Shown here piece after piece: positions 42,552 to 51,249 of a DNA stretch of 64,000 nt. The first letter of the stretch is position 1. Each line of letters begins with the position of its first letter. The notes beneath the pieces were generated by a model. That model had not been told where the DNA came from. It did no database searches and worked only from the letters and a program-made list of their open reading frames with translations. Source of the DNA: CAJXSN01 sp947492235 (GTDB lineage: Bacteria > Pseudomonadota > Alphaproteobacteria > Sphingomonadales > Sphingomonadaceae). The position numbers were made by a program, and so were the translations under genes. The DNA is taken from assembly GCF_042492175.1 (NCBI RefSeq), contig NZ_CP170453.1, positions 186,001 through 250,000 of the forward strand, given 5' to 3'.

Positions 42552-44555
42552 TCAGGCCGCGTCGGGCAACTCTTCAATGTCCGCGTTCAGGAATTCTGCA
42601 TCCTCCTGGCTAAACCGGGCCTTCATCGCCAAAGCAATCGCTATGCAATAGGTTTCAAAGGAAAGCTCGTCTGCAACCATCAGTTCGCAGCCGCCGTTTT
42701 CATAGCGCAGTCCGACAATGTCCTGATCCTCCGGCAATTCGATGTCACATGAAAGACGTTCGACCAGCGAGGAGAAAATCGCGTTTGTTTTGTCCTTGCC
42801 AAGCTCTGGACTGGTAAGAAACAGGACCTTGTCGGCCATCGTCTGCTGAAAAATCATATCGATTTCCCATTTCACGCCATCGGTATCGTCTACCGTCAGG
42901 ATGACGAACGAGGCCGACCTGGCGAGGTCCTTCACTACTTCTTGCCAGATATCGTCCGAGACATAACGCCGGGCTGCACCAAGGGGCGGCATGGGTTCGC
43001 CCGGTTTGCCTATCGCAAGCACAGGTCCGTATGAATGAGCCTCACTCAGAACAGCATCATCCAAACTGCTGTAAAGACTGTCGAGCCGCATCAATCGGGC
43101 TAGCCTGGATTGCTGTTGCTGCGTCATATCCATGCCGTCGAGATTGAATGGCCGCAGGTACAAAATGGGTCGCCTCGGATCCTCACTATCAATGGCCTGA
43201 TATTCTTCGGTCGCCTCGGCCCGAACGCGATGCTCCTTTTGCCGAGAGCTATCCATCATACTGCTCGCCGCGACGTAAAGTATGGCCACAAAAACCGGCG
43301 TGAGAATGAGCGCGACGACCATGATCGGAAGGTTCGCGAATGCTAGCGTCGGATCGACCAACAATGTTCCGGCCACCAAATTCAGCGGAACACTAATGAG
43401 CCCTCCGAGCGACATGAAGAACACGAAAATCGGGACCGCGAGCGCCGCGCTCGCCGCATACTTCCAGCCGATCTCACGACGGCGCTGCGGGAGGACGTCG
43501 GCAAATGCTGGTGCGCCGATACCCCGTAGTAGAGAGTTTGAGAAACTGCCCTTTCTTGGCTTGTCTCCGCTGATCACCGCAAGTTTTGCAGTCTCGGTGG
43601 AAGAAAGCTGAAATGCCTGCCCCAAAAAATAACCGATGAGCACAAACGAAACCAACGCGGACACGGACGAGACCGCAAGATACAGAAAGACCCGCGGATC
43701 GCTGAGCGATTCCGAATGAAGCGAAAAAAGCCCTGCCACCCGGCTGAGGTTGCTCAAATTCAGATAAAGGCCACCAGCCAGAGCAGCGACCAACAGGAAA
43801 TAAAGAGTTCGCACATTGGAATGGAGCAAAAACGCCAGCTGAAACGCCAGAGCCATTACCGGCAAAAGCAAAACCAGCCCAAGGATGAAAAGGGGGTGCG
43901 ACGTCATGGCCAGCACCAAAGAGAGGATGACAACCGCCACGCAAAGTATTCCGATGGCCCAGACCAGATTGCCCGAACCGAAACGCTGAAAGAAGCGGTG
44001 CATCGAGCGACTGCCTGCAAGAACAGTCAGATCCCTGTAGGTCCCTGGAATAACTCCGAGCTGCTCTGAAACTGTGCGTGCGCGGCCATTGTCAGCGCCC
44101 ACAAAACTCGTCGCACTGAGCACAGCGAGGATCGTGACAACCCCAAAGGAGACCAACGCGACTGCTGGCAATGGCACCGCAAGGTGGATCGTAAGAATAA
44201 ACCCGGTGAAAATGAAAAAGACCGGCAGTCCAAACATCGCCTGAAACGCTGTGCTGACGAACCACTTTCGTGTGTCGCTGGATTTTCGCCAAATTGACGC
44301 GACTATGAATTGGAATGGCACGAGAATTGCCCAGGCAAAAGGCGCCAGCGCGGGCGCAATCATCGGCATGGCTGCCAACTCCTGCGCAGGGCTGCCATTG
44401 AGCACAGCCTCCACTGTCAGTGCCCCCGCTATCCAGCAGGCGAATAAAAGCGCTGGTGCTGCTGTTGACCCAGCCGCCAGCCAAAAGGCATCCCTCCAGG
44501 TCCTTATTGAAACTTCTTCGCTTTCATCCTGATATTCCAAAATTTCTGCCCCCAA
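42552..44555 (-). CDS. Large membrane protein with cytosolic Rossmann/TIR-like domain, unknown function
   Basis: 667 residues. About ten membrane segments lie between residues 22 and 435, for example FWLAAGSTAAPALLFACWIA, LVWAIGILCVAVVILSLVLA and PIMVVALILTPVFVAILYV. A soluble C-terminal domain (about 462-585) starts with RPILYLRPFNLDGMD. It then has GPVLAIGKPGEPMPPLGAARR, YVSDDIWQEVVKDLARSASFVILTVDDTDG in parts, and VKWEIDMIF. The strand-helix order and the conserved YLRPF, GKPGE and W-E residues resemble a TIR- or SEFIR-like fold, but this is a reading by eye. The DNA is visibly more AT-rich than its surroundings, suggesting transfer. Could be a stress or defence sensor; it is not assigned to a known family. 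Confidence 0.75.
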   Translation of the reverse strand: MGAEILEYQDESEEVSIRTWRDAFWLAAGSTAAPALLFACWIAGALTVEAVLNGSPAQELAAMPMIAPALAPFAWAILVPFQFIVASIWRKSSDTRKWFVSTAFQAMFGLPVFFIFTGFILTIHLAVPLPAVALVSFGVVTILAVLSATSFVGADNGRARTVSEQLGVIPGTYRDLTVLAGSRSMHRFFQRFGSGNLVWAIGILCVAVVILSLVLAMTSHPLFILGLVLLLPVMALAFQLAFLLHSNVRTLYFLLVAALAGGLYLNLSNLSRVAGLFSLHSESLSDPRVFLYLAVSSVSALVSFVLIGYFLGQAFQLSSTETAKLAVISGDKPRKGSFSNSLLRGIGAPAFADVLPQRRREIGWKYAASAALAVPIFVFFMSLGGLISVPLNLVAGTLLVDPTLAFANLPIMVVALILTPVFVAILYVAASSMMDSSRQKEHRVRAEATEEYQAIDSEDPRRPILYLRPFNLDGMDMTQQQQSRLARLMRLDSLYSSLDDAVLSEAHSYGPVLAIGKPGEPMPPLGAARRYVSDDIWQEVVKDLARSASFVILTVDDTDGVKWEIDMIFQQTMADKVLFLTSPELGKDKTNAIFSSLVERLSCDIELPEDQDIVGLRYENGGCELMVADELSFETYCIAIALAMKARFSQEDAEFLNADIEELPDAA

Positions 44556-44872
44556 ATCTACTTTGCACTAACAAAGGATTTGAAACCGGCAACCTCGATT
44601 GCACGAATTCTGGTGGGTTGTTCCGGAAGTGGTCTATTCTGAAAAATGCCGATCGCGGCAAATTCCCTCGCCAGAAAAATACCGCAAGCCAAACGCTTCG
44701 CAGCGTGCTATGGTGCGCTGCAACATAATTTTGGCCTGACTGGTGATCCGGTCGATTGAGGGCTGATGCGCGGCTTGCGAGATAGCCGGAGCACCCCTTG
44801 CTTTTGCCCCATATGTCCTGTTTCTCCGGTGCCGGCATAACCTGCGCACCCTGCTGTTTTTTGTGAGCTTTC
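44556..44872. other. 317-bp gap upstream of the DEAD-box helicase
   Basis: No credible gene. The left part is AT-rich and belongs to the upstream flank of the membrane protein gene. The part near 44700-44872 is likely the leader of the helicase gene, which in related bacteria can be long and cold-regulated. GCTGCAACATAAT near 44730 could hold a -10 element, but no convincing -35 partner was found. No conserved RNA motif was recognised. Confidence 0.4.
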
Positions 44873-46948
44873 ATGTCCTCCCAACCGTCCCCCGAACCTT
44901 CCGCACCAACGGACACCGACACGCCGTCTGCCAGCCCGTCTGCATCCGCACCCTCCCCGTTTGACGTCCTGCCCGAAAAGCTGCGTGATGCCCTGTCCCA
45001 TCGCGGCTATGAGCAGCCCACGCCGGTGCAGGCCGCTGTGATTGCACCCGAAGCGATGGGCCGCGATCTGGTCGTCTCCGCGCAAACCGGTTCGGGCAAG
45101 ACAGTCGCCTTCGGCATCGCGCTGGCTGACAGTCTGCTGGCAGAACTCGGCGAAATGCCGCTGGCGGAAAAGCCGCTGGCGCTGGTCATAGCCCCGACCC
45201 GCGAACTGGCCCTGCAGGTCAGCCGCGAGCTGGACTGGCTCTACGGTCAGGTCGGTGTGCGCATTGCCACGTGTGTGGGCGGGATGGATGCCTCGAAAGA
45301 ACGTCGCGCGCTGCGTGGCGGGCCCGCGATCGTTGTCGGCACGCCCGGGCGCCTGCGTGACCATCTGGAGCGCGGCGCGCTCGATCTCTCCGGCCTGATC
45401 GGCGTCGTTCTGGACGAGGCGGACGAGATGCTCGACATGGGCTTCCGCGACGATCTGGAAGAGATCCTCGACGCCGCGCCCGAAACCCGCCGCACCTTGC
45501 TGTTCTCAGCCACCATGCCGCGCCAGATCGAGCGTCTGGCCGAGCGTTATCAGAACGACGCGCTGCGCCTGTCGCTGGTCGGTCAGGATCGCGGGCACGG
45601 CGATATTGCCTATCAGGCGATCACCGTCGCCCCCGCCGAAATCGAGAATGCGGTGGTCAATCTGCTGCGCTATCACGAGGCAGAGACTGCCATCCTGTTC
45701 TGCGCCACGCGCGACAATGTCCGGCGGATGCACGCGACCTTGCAGGAACGCGGCTTTGCCGTCGTTGCTTTGTCGGGCGAGCATTCGCAGCAGGAGCGCA
45801 ATCAGGCTATGCAGGCTATGCGCGACCGGCGCGTGCGCGTGTGCGTGGCCACCGATGTCGCCAGCCGCGGGATCGACCTGCCCACGCTTAGCCTGGTGGT
45901 TCATGTCGAAGTGCCCCGCGATGCGGAGACATTGCAGCACCGCTCGGGCCGCACGGGCCGCGCGGGCAAGAAGGGCACCGCCGCGATCATCGTCCCCTAC
46001 AACCGGCGCAGGCGCGTCGAGGGTATGCTGCGCGGCGCGAAGATCGAAGCGGAGTGGATGGACGCCCCCTCGCCCGAACAAATCCGCGTGAAAGACCGCG
46101 AACGGCTAATGGAAAAGCTGACCGCCGAGGTCGAATTCGACGAGGAAGACCGCAAGCTGGCGGAGCAATTGATGGCCCAGCGTTCGCCCGAGGACATTGC
46201 GGCGGCTCTGGTGCAGGCGCACCGTGCCTCCATGCCTCAGCCCGAAGAGCTGGTCGCCAACACGCCTGCCGCGCGCGAGGCCGCCAAGCAAGACCGCAAG
46301 CGTCCCGGTTTTGAGGACATTGTGTGGTTCAAGATCGCCGTGGGCCGCCGCCAGAACGCCGAGGCGCGCTGGATCCTCCCGCTGCTGTGCCGCCGGGGCC
46401 ACATCACCCGCAACGAAGTGGGCGCGATCCGCATCGGGCATGAGGAAACGCATTTCCAGGTTCCCCGCGCCGTTGCCGGAAAGTTCGCCGAGGCCCTCAA
46501 ACGAACGGCCGATGGCGACGATGATCAGGACTCGATCCTGATCGAAGAGTCCCCCGAAGGTCCGCGCGAGCAAGCCCGCGACAACCGGCGCAACTTCAAA
46601 GGGGGAGGCGGCGGCAAGCACTACGCCAAACCGCGCCATGATGGGCCCCGCAATGACAAGCCTCGCGGCAAGTTTGAACGCAAACCCGGTGCGAAAAAAT
46701 TCGACGGGAAGCCGGCTGGCAAGAAGTTCGACGGAAAGCCAGGAGCCAAGAAGTTTGACGGCAAACCTGCTGGCAAGCCAGCTGGAAAACACTCCGCCAA
46801 ACCCGGCGGCCACCGCAAGGGCAACTCATCGTGGAAAGCGGGCGGCCCGAAAGATCGCCCCAACGCCGGGGCCAAGGGCGGACCGGGCAGCGCAAAGAGC
46901 TACTCCGGCAAATATCAGCCGAAGGGTAAGTCGCCCTTCGATAACTAG
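44873..46948 (+). CDS. DEAD-box RNA helicase with DbpA-type RNA-binding domain and basic tail
   Basis: 691 residues. ATP-dependent RNA helicase. Motifs: GYEQPTPVQAAVI (Q motif), AQTGSGKT (I), PTRELA (Ia), VLDEADEMLDMGF (II), LFSATMP (III), ATDVASRGIDLP (V) and HRSGRTGRAG (VI). A DbpA-like RNA-binding domain follows at about 480-545 (GFEDIVWFKIAVGRRQNA). The last 120 residues are Lys/Gly-rich with repeats of KKFDGKPxG. DbpA-type helicases act on 23S rRNA; the exact target here is unknown. Upstream gap is likely its leader. Confidence 0.94.
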   Translation: MSSQPSPEPSAPTDTDTPSASPSASAPSPFDVLPEKLRDALSHRGYEQPTPVQAAVIAPEAMGRDLVVSAQTGSGKTVAFGIALADSLLAELGEMPLAEKPLALVIAPTRELALQVSRELDWLYGQVGVRIATCVGGMDASKERRALRGGPAIVVGTPGRLRDHLERGALDLSGLIGVVLDEADEMLDMGFRDDLEEILDAAPETRRTLLFSATMPRQIERLAERYQNDALRLSLVGQDRGHGDIAYQAITVAPAEIENAVVNLLRYHEAETAILFCATRDNVRRMHATLQERGFAVVALSGEHSQQERNQAMQAMRDRRVRVCVATDVASRGIDLPTLSLVVHVEVPRDAETLQHRSGRTGRAGKKGTAAIIVPYNRRRRVEGMLRGAKIEAEWMDAPSPEQIRVKDRERLMEKLTAEVEFDEEDRKLAEQLMAQRSPEDIAAALVQAHRASMPQPEELVANTPAAREAAKQDRKRPGFEDIVWFKIAVGRRQNAEARWILPLLCRRGHITRNEVGAIRIGHEETHFQVPRAVAGKFAEALKRTADGDDDQDSILIEESPEGPREQARDNRRNFKGGGGGKHYAKPRHDGPRNDKPRGKFERKPGAKKFDGKPAGKKFDGKPGAKKFDGKPAGKPAGKHSAKPGGHRKGNSSWKAGGPKDRPNAGAKGGPGSAKSYSGKYQPKGKSPFDN
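46690..46800 (+). repeat. KFDGKP repeat tract in the helicase tail
   Basis: Three near-exact copies of the peptide unit KKFDGKP, spaced by AGK or GAK, followed by AGKPAGK. The DNA copies vary at third positions. It codes a basic, flexible RNA-binding tail; similar tails are common at the ends of bacterial DEAD-box helicases but vary in sequence. Confidence 0.85.
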
Positions 46949-46955
46949 GCAAGTC

Positions 46956-46995
46956 GAGCGGCGGCAGGAGCGAGGGAAGCCCCCCGCCGCCGCTC
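46956..46995. terminator. Hairpin between convergent genes
   Basis: GAGCGGCGGC (46956-46965) pairs with GCCGCCGCTC (46986-46995) around a 20-base loop. No long T run follows on either strand, but the position between the helicase gene and the convergent barrel protein gene suggests it ends both transcripts. Confidence 0.55.
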
Positions 46996-47005
46996 TAACG
47001 CATGA

Positions 47006-47710
47006 TCAGAAGCTGAAACGCAGGCCGGTGGAGAGGCGGTCCAGCCCCAGACGGTTCGGATTGACGCGGCCGGTATTGCCCGCAACCTCCGGAATGCCGT
47101 CGAACTGCGTTTCGCTCAGCCGGGTATAATCGAGCACCAGGCTGACATTGTCGGTCAGATTGTAGCGCGCACCGACACCATAGGCGAAGGCAGTTTCACT
47201 GTCCGAACGCTCCGTCACCGGCGGCGCAAAAGTGTAGCTGTTGGTGACATCGTAATCGATCACGGTGACGCCGCCATGGGTGTAGATGCCGAATTTGTCG
47301 TTCACGTCGTAATTGAACAGCAGCCGTGCACCGTAACGGGAATCCAGCTCGACGTCGGTGACCAGAACGCTGTTGACGTTGCGCGTCTCGGCGGTCTCGT
47401 AGCTGTAGAAGCCCTCGATCCCGATGGACGCCGGGAGGGCAGCGAGGTCGAACTCGTAACCGGCGGCGATTTGCAGGCTGGTGCCGTCATCCGACGTCAG
47501 GCTGGTGCCGCTGGTGTCGGCCACCGGCAATGCGGGCGGGTTGGGACCGAGATCACGCTGGATTTCGTGCTCGAGACTGGTCTGGCCGATCGATCCCGTG
47601 ACGTAGAATTCGTTGGCCGATGCAGAACCGGCGGCCAGCATTGCGGCGGCAGCGATGGCAGTGGCGGCGGCGGTGGAAACGAGGCGGGAAGAACGAAATG
47701 CGGGGGTCAT
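47006..47710 (-). CDS. Outer-membrane beta-barrel protein (porin/opacity-like)
   Basis: 234 residues. Signal peptide with an SRLVSTAAATAIAAAAMLAAG core and a cleavage near ASANE. Alternating hydrophobic residues then suggest an eight-stranded barrel: FYVTGSIGQTSLEHEIQ, LQIAAGYEFDLAALPASIGIEGFYSYETAE in parts, ARLLFNYDVNDKFGIYTHGGV, and a final STGLRFSF ending in Phe. Typical of small opacity-like porins in Sphingomonadales; function unknown. Upstream on the minus strand is a 90-bp gap to uvrC. Confidence 0.88.
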   Translation of the reverse strand: MTPAFRSSRLVSTAAATAIAAAAMLAAGSASANEFYVTGSIGQTSLEHEIQRDLGPNPPALPVADTSGTSLTSDDGTSLQIAAGYEFDLAALPASIGIEGFYSYETAETRNVNSVLVTDVELDSRYGARLLFNYDVNDKFGIYTHGGVTVIDYDVTNSYTFAPPVTERSDSETAFAYGVGARYNLTDNVSLVLDYTRLSETQFDGIPEVAGNTGRVNPNRLGLDRLSTGLRFSF

Positions 47711-47804
47711 GTGTCTCTCCTGATGTTCAGACAGACACCCTTTCGCCCCCTTCCCCCATTGCGTTACAAATGCGCGGATTTTCCTGCAGGATCGTCTAGG
47801 GGCC

Positions 47805-49805
47805 TCACCCGCCCGCGTGGTAAAAATCGTAGATCGTCTGCGCCACGGCCTCGCTTACGCCGGGGGCGCGTTGCAGGTCTTCCAGTGACGCGGCGCGGAC
47901 TTTTCCGGCTGTGCCAAAATGGAGCAAGAGCGCGCGTTTGCGGGCTGGGCCGATGCCGGGGATCTCGTCCAGCGGGCTGGCGGTGATGGCGCGGCTGCGT
48001 TTCGCGCGGTGGGCGCCGATGGCGTAGCGGTGGACTTCATCGCGCAGGCGCTGGAGGTGGTAGAGCAGCGGCGAATTGACCGGCAGCGTCTTCTCGCGCC
48101 CGTCGGGGAAGTGGAACACTTCGCGCCCCTCGCGCCCGTGGTCCGGCCCCTTGGCAATGGCAATGGTCGGCACGCGGTCGGCGATGCCGAGTTCTTCCAG
48201 CACGCTCATCACGCTCGACATCTGGCCCTTGCCGCCGTCGATCAGGAGCAAGTCGGGCCAGATCGTTTCGTGACTGTTTTTCCTGCCTCCGCTGTCCTCG
48301 GCATCGACGTCCTCTGCCAGTTTGCGAAAGCGGCGCTCCATCACTTCGCGCATCATGCCGAAATCGTCATTGGTCTGCGCGGTCTTGATGTTGAACTTGC
48401 GATATTGCGCTTTCTCGAACCCTTCCGGCCCAGCGACCACCATCGCGCCGACAGCCTTCGCGCCCTGGATATGGCTGTTGTCATAGACCTCGATGCGCTG
48501 GGGCGGTTCGGACAGCTCAAGAAACTCGGCCAGTTCGCGGTTGAGCTTGGCCTTGGTGCCGCTTTCGGCCAAGCGCCGGTCGAGCGCTTCCACCGCGTTG
48601 CGCTGCGCCTGCTCCATCAGCCGCCGCCGGTCGCCGCGCTGGGGGATAGAGATCGCGACTTTATAGCCGGCCGACTTTCCATCATCGCCGCTGCTCAGCC
48701 TTGTCGCCTCGCCCAGCGCTTGCTCCATCAGCTCCTGCTCAGGCAGTTCGCGGTCCACCAGCACGGTGCGCGGCGGTGGCACTTCTTCGTAAAATTGCAG
48801 CAGCACATCGGCGAGCACCTGCCCGTCTTCCTGATCCGCCGTGTTGCGGGGGAAGAACGCGCGGTGGCCCCAGTTCTGCCCGCCGCGGATGAAGAACGCC
48901 TGCACCGCGATCTGCCCGTTCTTGTGCGCCAGCGCGAAAACATCGGCATCGCCCACCCCTGCCGCGTTGACCGCCTGACTGCCCTGGATGAAGGTCGCCG
49001 CGCGCAGCCGGTCGCGCAGGATCGCGGCGGTTTCGAAGTCCAGCTCCTCCGCCGCCTTGGCCATCTGCTGTTCCATCTGCGCCTGCACCGCGCTCGATTT
49101 CCCGCCGAGGAAATCCTTCGCCTCGCGCACCAGCCGGTCATACCCCTCGGCATCGATCCGCCCGACGCAAGGGGCGCTGCAGCGCTTGATTTGATAGAGC
49201 AGACAAGGCCGGTCGCGATTGGCGAAGAAACTGTCGGTGCAGCTTCTGAGCAGGAAGAGTTTCTGCAGCGCGTTGATCGTGGTGTTGACGCTGCCCGCGC
49301 TGGCAAACGGCCCGTAATAATTGCCCTTCGCTCGCCGCGCGCCGCGATGTTTCATGATGCGCGGGAAATCGTGCCCCTGCCGCAGCAGGATGAAGGGGAA
49401 GCTCTTGTCGTCGCGCAGCAACACATTGAAAGGCGGGCGGAACCGCTTGATGAACTGCGCCTCCAGCAGCAGCGCCTCGGCCTCTGAATTGGTGGTGACG
49501 ATCTCCATCGCGCGGCACTGGCTGACCATGCGCTGCAGCCGGTTGGTCAGATTGCTGACCTGCGTATAGTTGGCCACCCGCGCCTTCAGGCTGCGCGCTT
49601 TGCCGACATACAGAACATCGCCCCGCGTATCGAGCATCCGGTAAACGCCGGGCGTGGGTTTGAGCGTCTTCACCGTCTCTCGGATGGCGCTGACCCCGGC
49701 CTCGAGATCGGGCTGCGCACTGGCCACAGTATAGGCGGCGCGGTCCTCGTTGAAGCGTTCTGCCCCACGCGGATCATGCGGCCGCTGCGCGCGCTCCTCT
49801 GTCAT
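47805..49805 (-). CDS. uvrC: Excinuclease ABC subunit C
   Basis: 666 residues from ATG 49805 (TTG at 49811 in frame). Makes both incisions of nucleotide excision repair. The N-terminal GIY-YIG nuclease is TPGVYRMLDTRGDVLYVGKA; the UVR domain follows (EEQ/KAAEELDFETAAILRDRL region). The RNase H-like second nuclease domain has RIEVYDNSHIQGAKAVGAMV and LLLIDGGKGQMSSV. A helix-hairpin-helix pair (IPGIGPARKRALLLHFG, LQRAPGVSEAVAQ) ends the protein. All expected parts are present. Confidence 0.96.
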   Translation of the reverse strand: MTEERAQRPHDPRGAERFNEDRAAYTVASAQPDLEAGVSAIRETVKTLKPTPGVYRMLDTRGDVLYVGKARSLKARVANYTQVSNLTNRLQRMVSQCRAMEIVTTNSEAEALLLEAQFIKRFRPPFNVLLRDDKSFPFILLRQGHDFPRIMKHRGARRAKGNYYGPFASAGSVNTTINALQKLFLLRSCTDSFFANRDRPCLLYQIKRCSAPCVGRIDAEGYDRLVREAKDFLGGKSSAVQAQMEQQMAKAAEELDFETAAILRDRLRAATFIQGSQAVNAAGVGDADVFALAHKNGQIAVQAFFIRGGQNWGHRAFFPRNTADQEDGQVLADVLLQFYEEVPPPRTVLVDRELPEQELMEQALGEATRLSSGDDGKSAGYKVAISIPQRGDRRRLMEQAQRNAVEALDRRLAESGTKAKLNRELAEFLELSEPPQRIEVYDNSHIQGAKAVGAMVVAGPEGFEKAQYRKFNIKTAQTNDDFGMMREVMERRFRKLAEDVDAEDSGGRKNSHETIWPDLLLIDGGKGQMSSVMSVLEELGIADRVPTIAIAKGPDHGREGREVFHFPDGREKTLPVNSPLLYHLQRLRDEVHRYAIGAHRAKRSRAITASPLDEIPGIGPARKRALLLHFGTAGKVRAASLEDLQRAPGVSEAVAQTIYDFYHAGG

Positions 49806-49963
49806 TGGCAATCTGTCATGATTTGCTGCTCACGAGGCCTCTCATAGCGGCAAACCGCATGCGCGGTAGAGGGCGCTGCATTGCAACAAAAAAATTACCA
49901 CAAGGATTCAGCATATTATGCGCGATATTCTCGTTTTGGGCCGCAAGCACTTTTTCAATCTCT

Positions 49964-49972
49964 TGTGGATAA
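49964..49972 (-). other. DnaA box-like site
   Basis: TTATCCACA on the minus strand, a perfect match to the DnaA consensus, in an AT-rich stretch (about 49880-50010) upstream of the MipZ-like gene. A second, one-mismatch copy (CTATCCACA, plus strand) is at 51048-51056, behind that gene. A single perfect nonamer occurs by chance often enough in 64 kb that this is only a note. Confidence 0.4.
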
Positions 49973-50030
49973 CGTGTGGATTGTAGACACTGCGGCCATA
50001 ATCACGAGTCGCAACGGGTGGGGAAGCCTT

Positions 50031-51017
50031 TTGGACAAGGGTCTGACAGAGGAGCGCGCTTCCGACGCGCCATACAGCTGGGGCGAGTGCCCGCAGCGCA
50101 TTTTCGACGAGATATGCAGCCGCCCGCGACCGGGTGGGCATGTAATTACTTTCGCCAACGAGAAAGGCGGCGTGGGCAAATCCACCCTCGCCTTCAACAC
50201 CGCAGTGGCGTTGGCCAATGCCGGGGCAAGCGTGGCGGCGATCGATCTGGACGCGCGGCAGGGCAGCCTGTCCAAAGCGCTGGAGCAGCGCGCCGCGACC
50301 GCCCGCTGTCTGAGCGCGCCCATCGCCTGCCCCGCTGCCGCCAAGGTTGAGAAAAACGGCGCTGCGCAAATCCTGCAGGAAATCGCCCGCATCGGGGCGA
50401 GCGCCGATTTTGTGGTTCTGGATACCGCCGGCAGTGACACACCGCTCGGCCGCCGCGCGGTGGCTCTGGCCGATACGCTGGTGACACCGATCAATGCCTC
50501 GGATTTCGATCTTGATTTGCTGGGCCGGTTCGATCCGGTCGACCGGAGGTTGATCGAACCCGGCCCCTTTGCGCGTACGGTTGTCGATCTGGCGGCAGAG
50601 CGCGAAAGCCGGATGGGCGCACGGCCCGACTGGGTGGTGGTCAAGAACCGCAACCGCAGCAAGGAACGCCATCAGCAATCACGGATCGACGCAACGCTGG
50701 CAGAGCTGGTCCGCGCCTATGGCATCCGTGTTGCCGCCAGCATGGCGGAGCGGGTGACCTACCGCGAGCTGCTGCATTTCGGCCTGACGCAGGGGGATCT
50801 GGCGCGCATCCCGCAACTGGCGCGCCATCGCAAACGCGACCATGGGACCGAGCTGGAGCGCTTCCTTGCCGAACTTCGCCTGCCGACCCGCGTGGTGGCC
50901 AGCGAGCAGAAGCCGCAGCGCAAACCGCTTCATCCGCCGACTCTGCGCGAACGCTATTTGCAAGGGCTGCGCGCCGACGCCGGATGCCGCGATCTGACAC
51001 CGGAACTGGCCGACTAA
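50031..51017 (+). CDS. ParA/MipZ-like ATPase
   Basis: 328 residues from a TTG at 50031, chosen because GGGGAAG lies just upstream; the frame is open back to 49881 and other starts at 49965 or 49974 lack a ribosome binding site. Deviant Walker A is ITFANEKGGVGKST; then VAAIDLDARQGSLSKALE and FVVLDTAGSDTPLGRRAVALADTL. DFDLDLLGRFDP and WVVVKNRNR are typical of MipZ, the division-site regulator of alphaproteobacteria. A second MipZ paralogue elsewhere in the genome is common, so this may be a MipZ-like variant. No parB is next to it. Confidence 0.85.
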   Translation: MDKGLTEERASDAPYSWGECPQRIFDEICSRPRPGGHVITFANEKGGVGKSTLAFNTAVALANAGASVAAIDLDARQGSLSKALEQRAATARCLSAPIACPAAAKVEKNGAAQILQEIARIGASADFVVLDTAGSDTPLGRRAVALADTLVTPINASDFDLDLLGRFDPVDRRLIEPGPFARTVVDLAAERESRMGARPDWVVVKNRNRSKERHQQSRIDATLAELVRAYGIRVAASMAERVTYRELLHFGLTQGDLARIPQLARHRKRDHGTELERFLAELRLPTRVVASEQKPQRKPLHPPTLRERYLQGLRADAGCRDLTPELAD

Positions 51018-51249
51018 CCAGCGGTATCTGCGCCTGCGCGCGGCAGTCTATCCACATTGGCAAGAAACAAAACCGGTTGCCCGCAAGGCAGTCGATAAAG
51101 ACCTGATTCCCCGAATTGCGATTCTATTCGGCGCCCATTCGATAAATTTTCGTAAGATCATTGAACCGAAAGAACGGTTCGCACGACTCATCACGATCAA
51201 AAGACAAATGTCGGTCGCATTCTGACGCACTTTTGAACGGAGTCGACTT

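Noticed and set aside
42402..42752. 116-residue plus-strand open frame between the repressor and the membrane protein gene
   Set aside because: Overlaps the end of the membrane protein gene in antisense and has no conserved residues; kept as non-coding.
47919..49487. 522-residue plus-strand open frame opposite uvrC
   Set aside because: uvrC has all its domains on the other strand; this is a GC-bias artefact.
49964..51056. Possible chromosomal replication origin near the MipZ-like gene
   Set aside because: Only one perfect and one near DnaA box, about 1 kb apart; no cluster and no typical origin neighbours such as hemE or dnaA.
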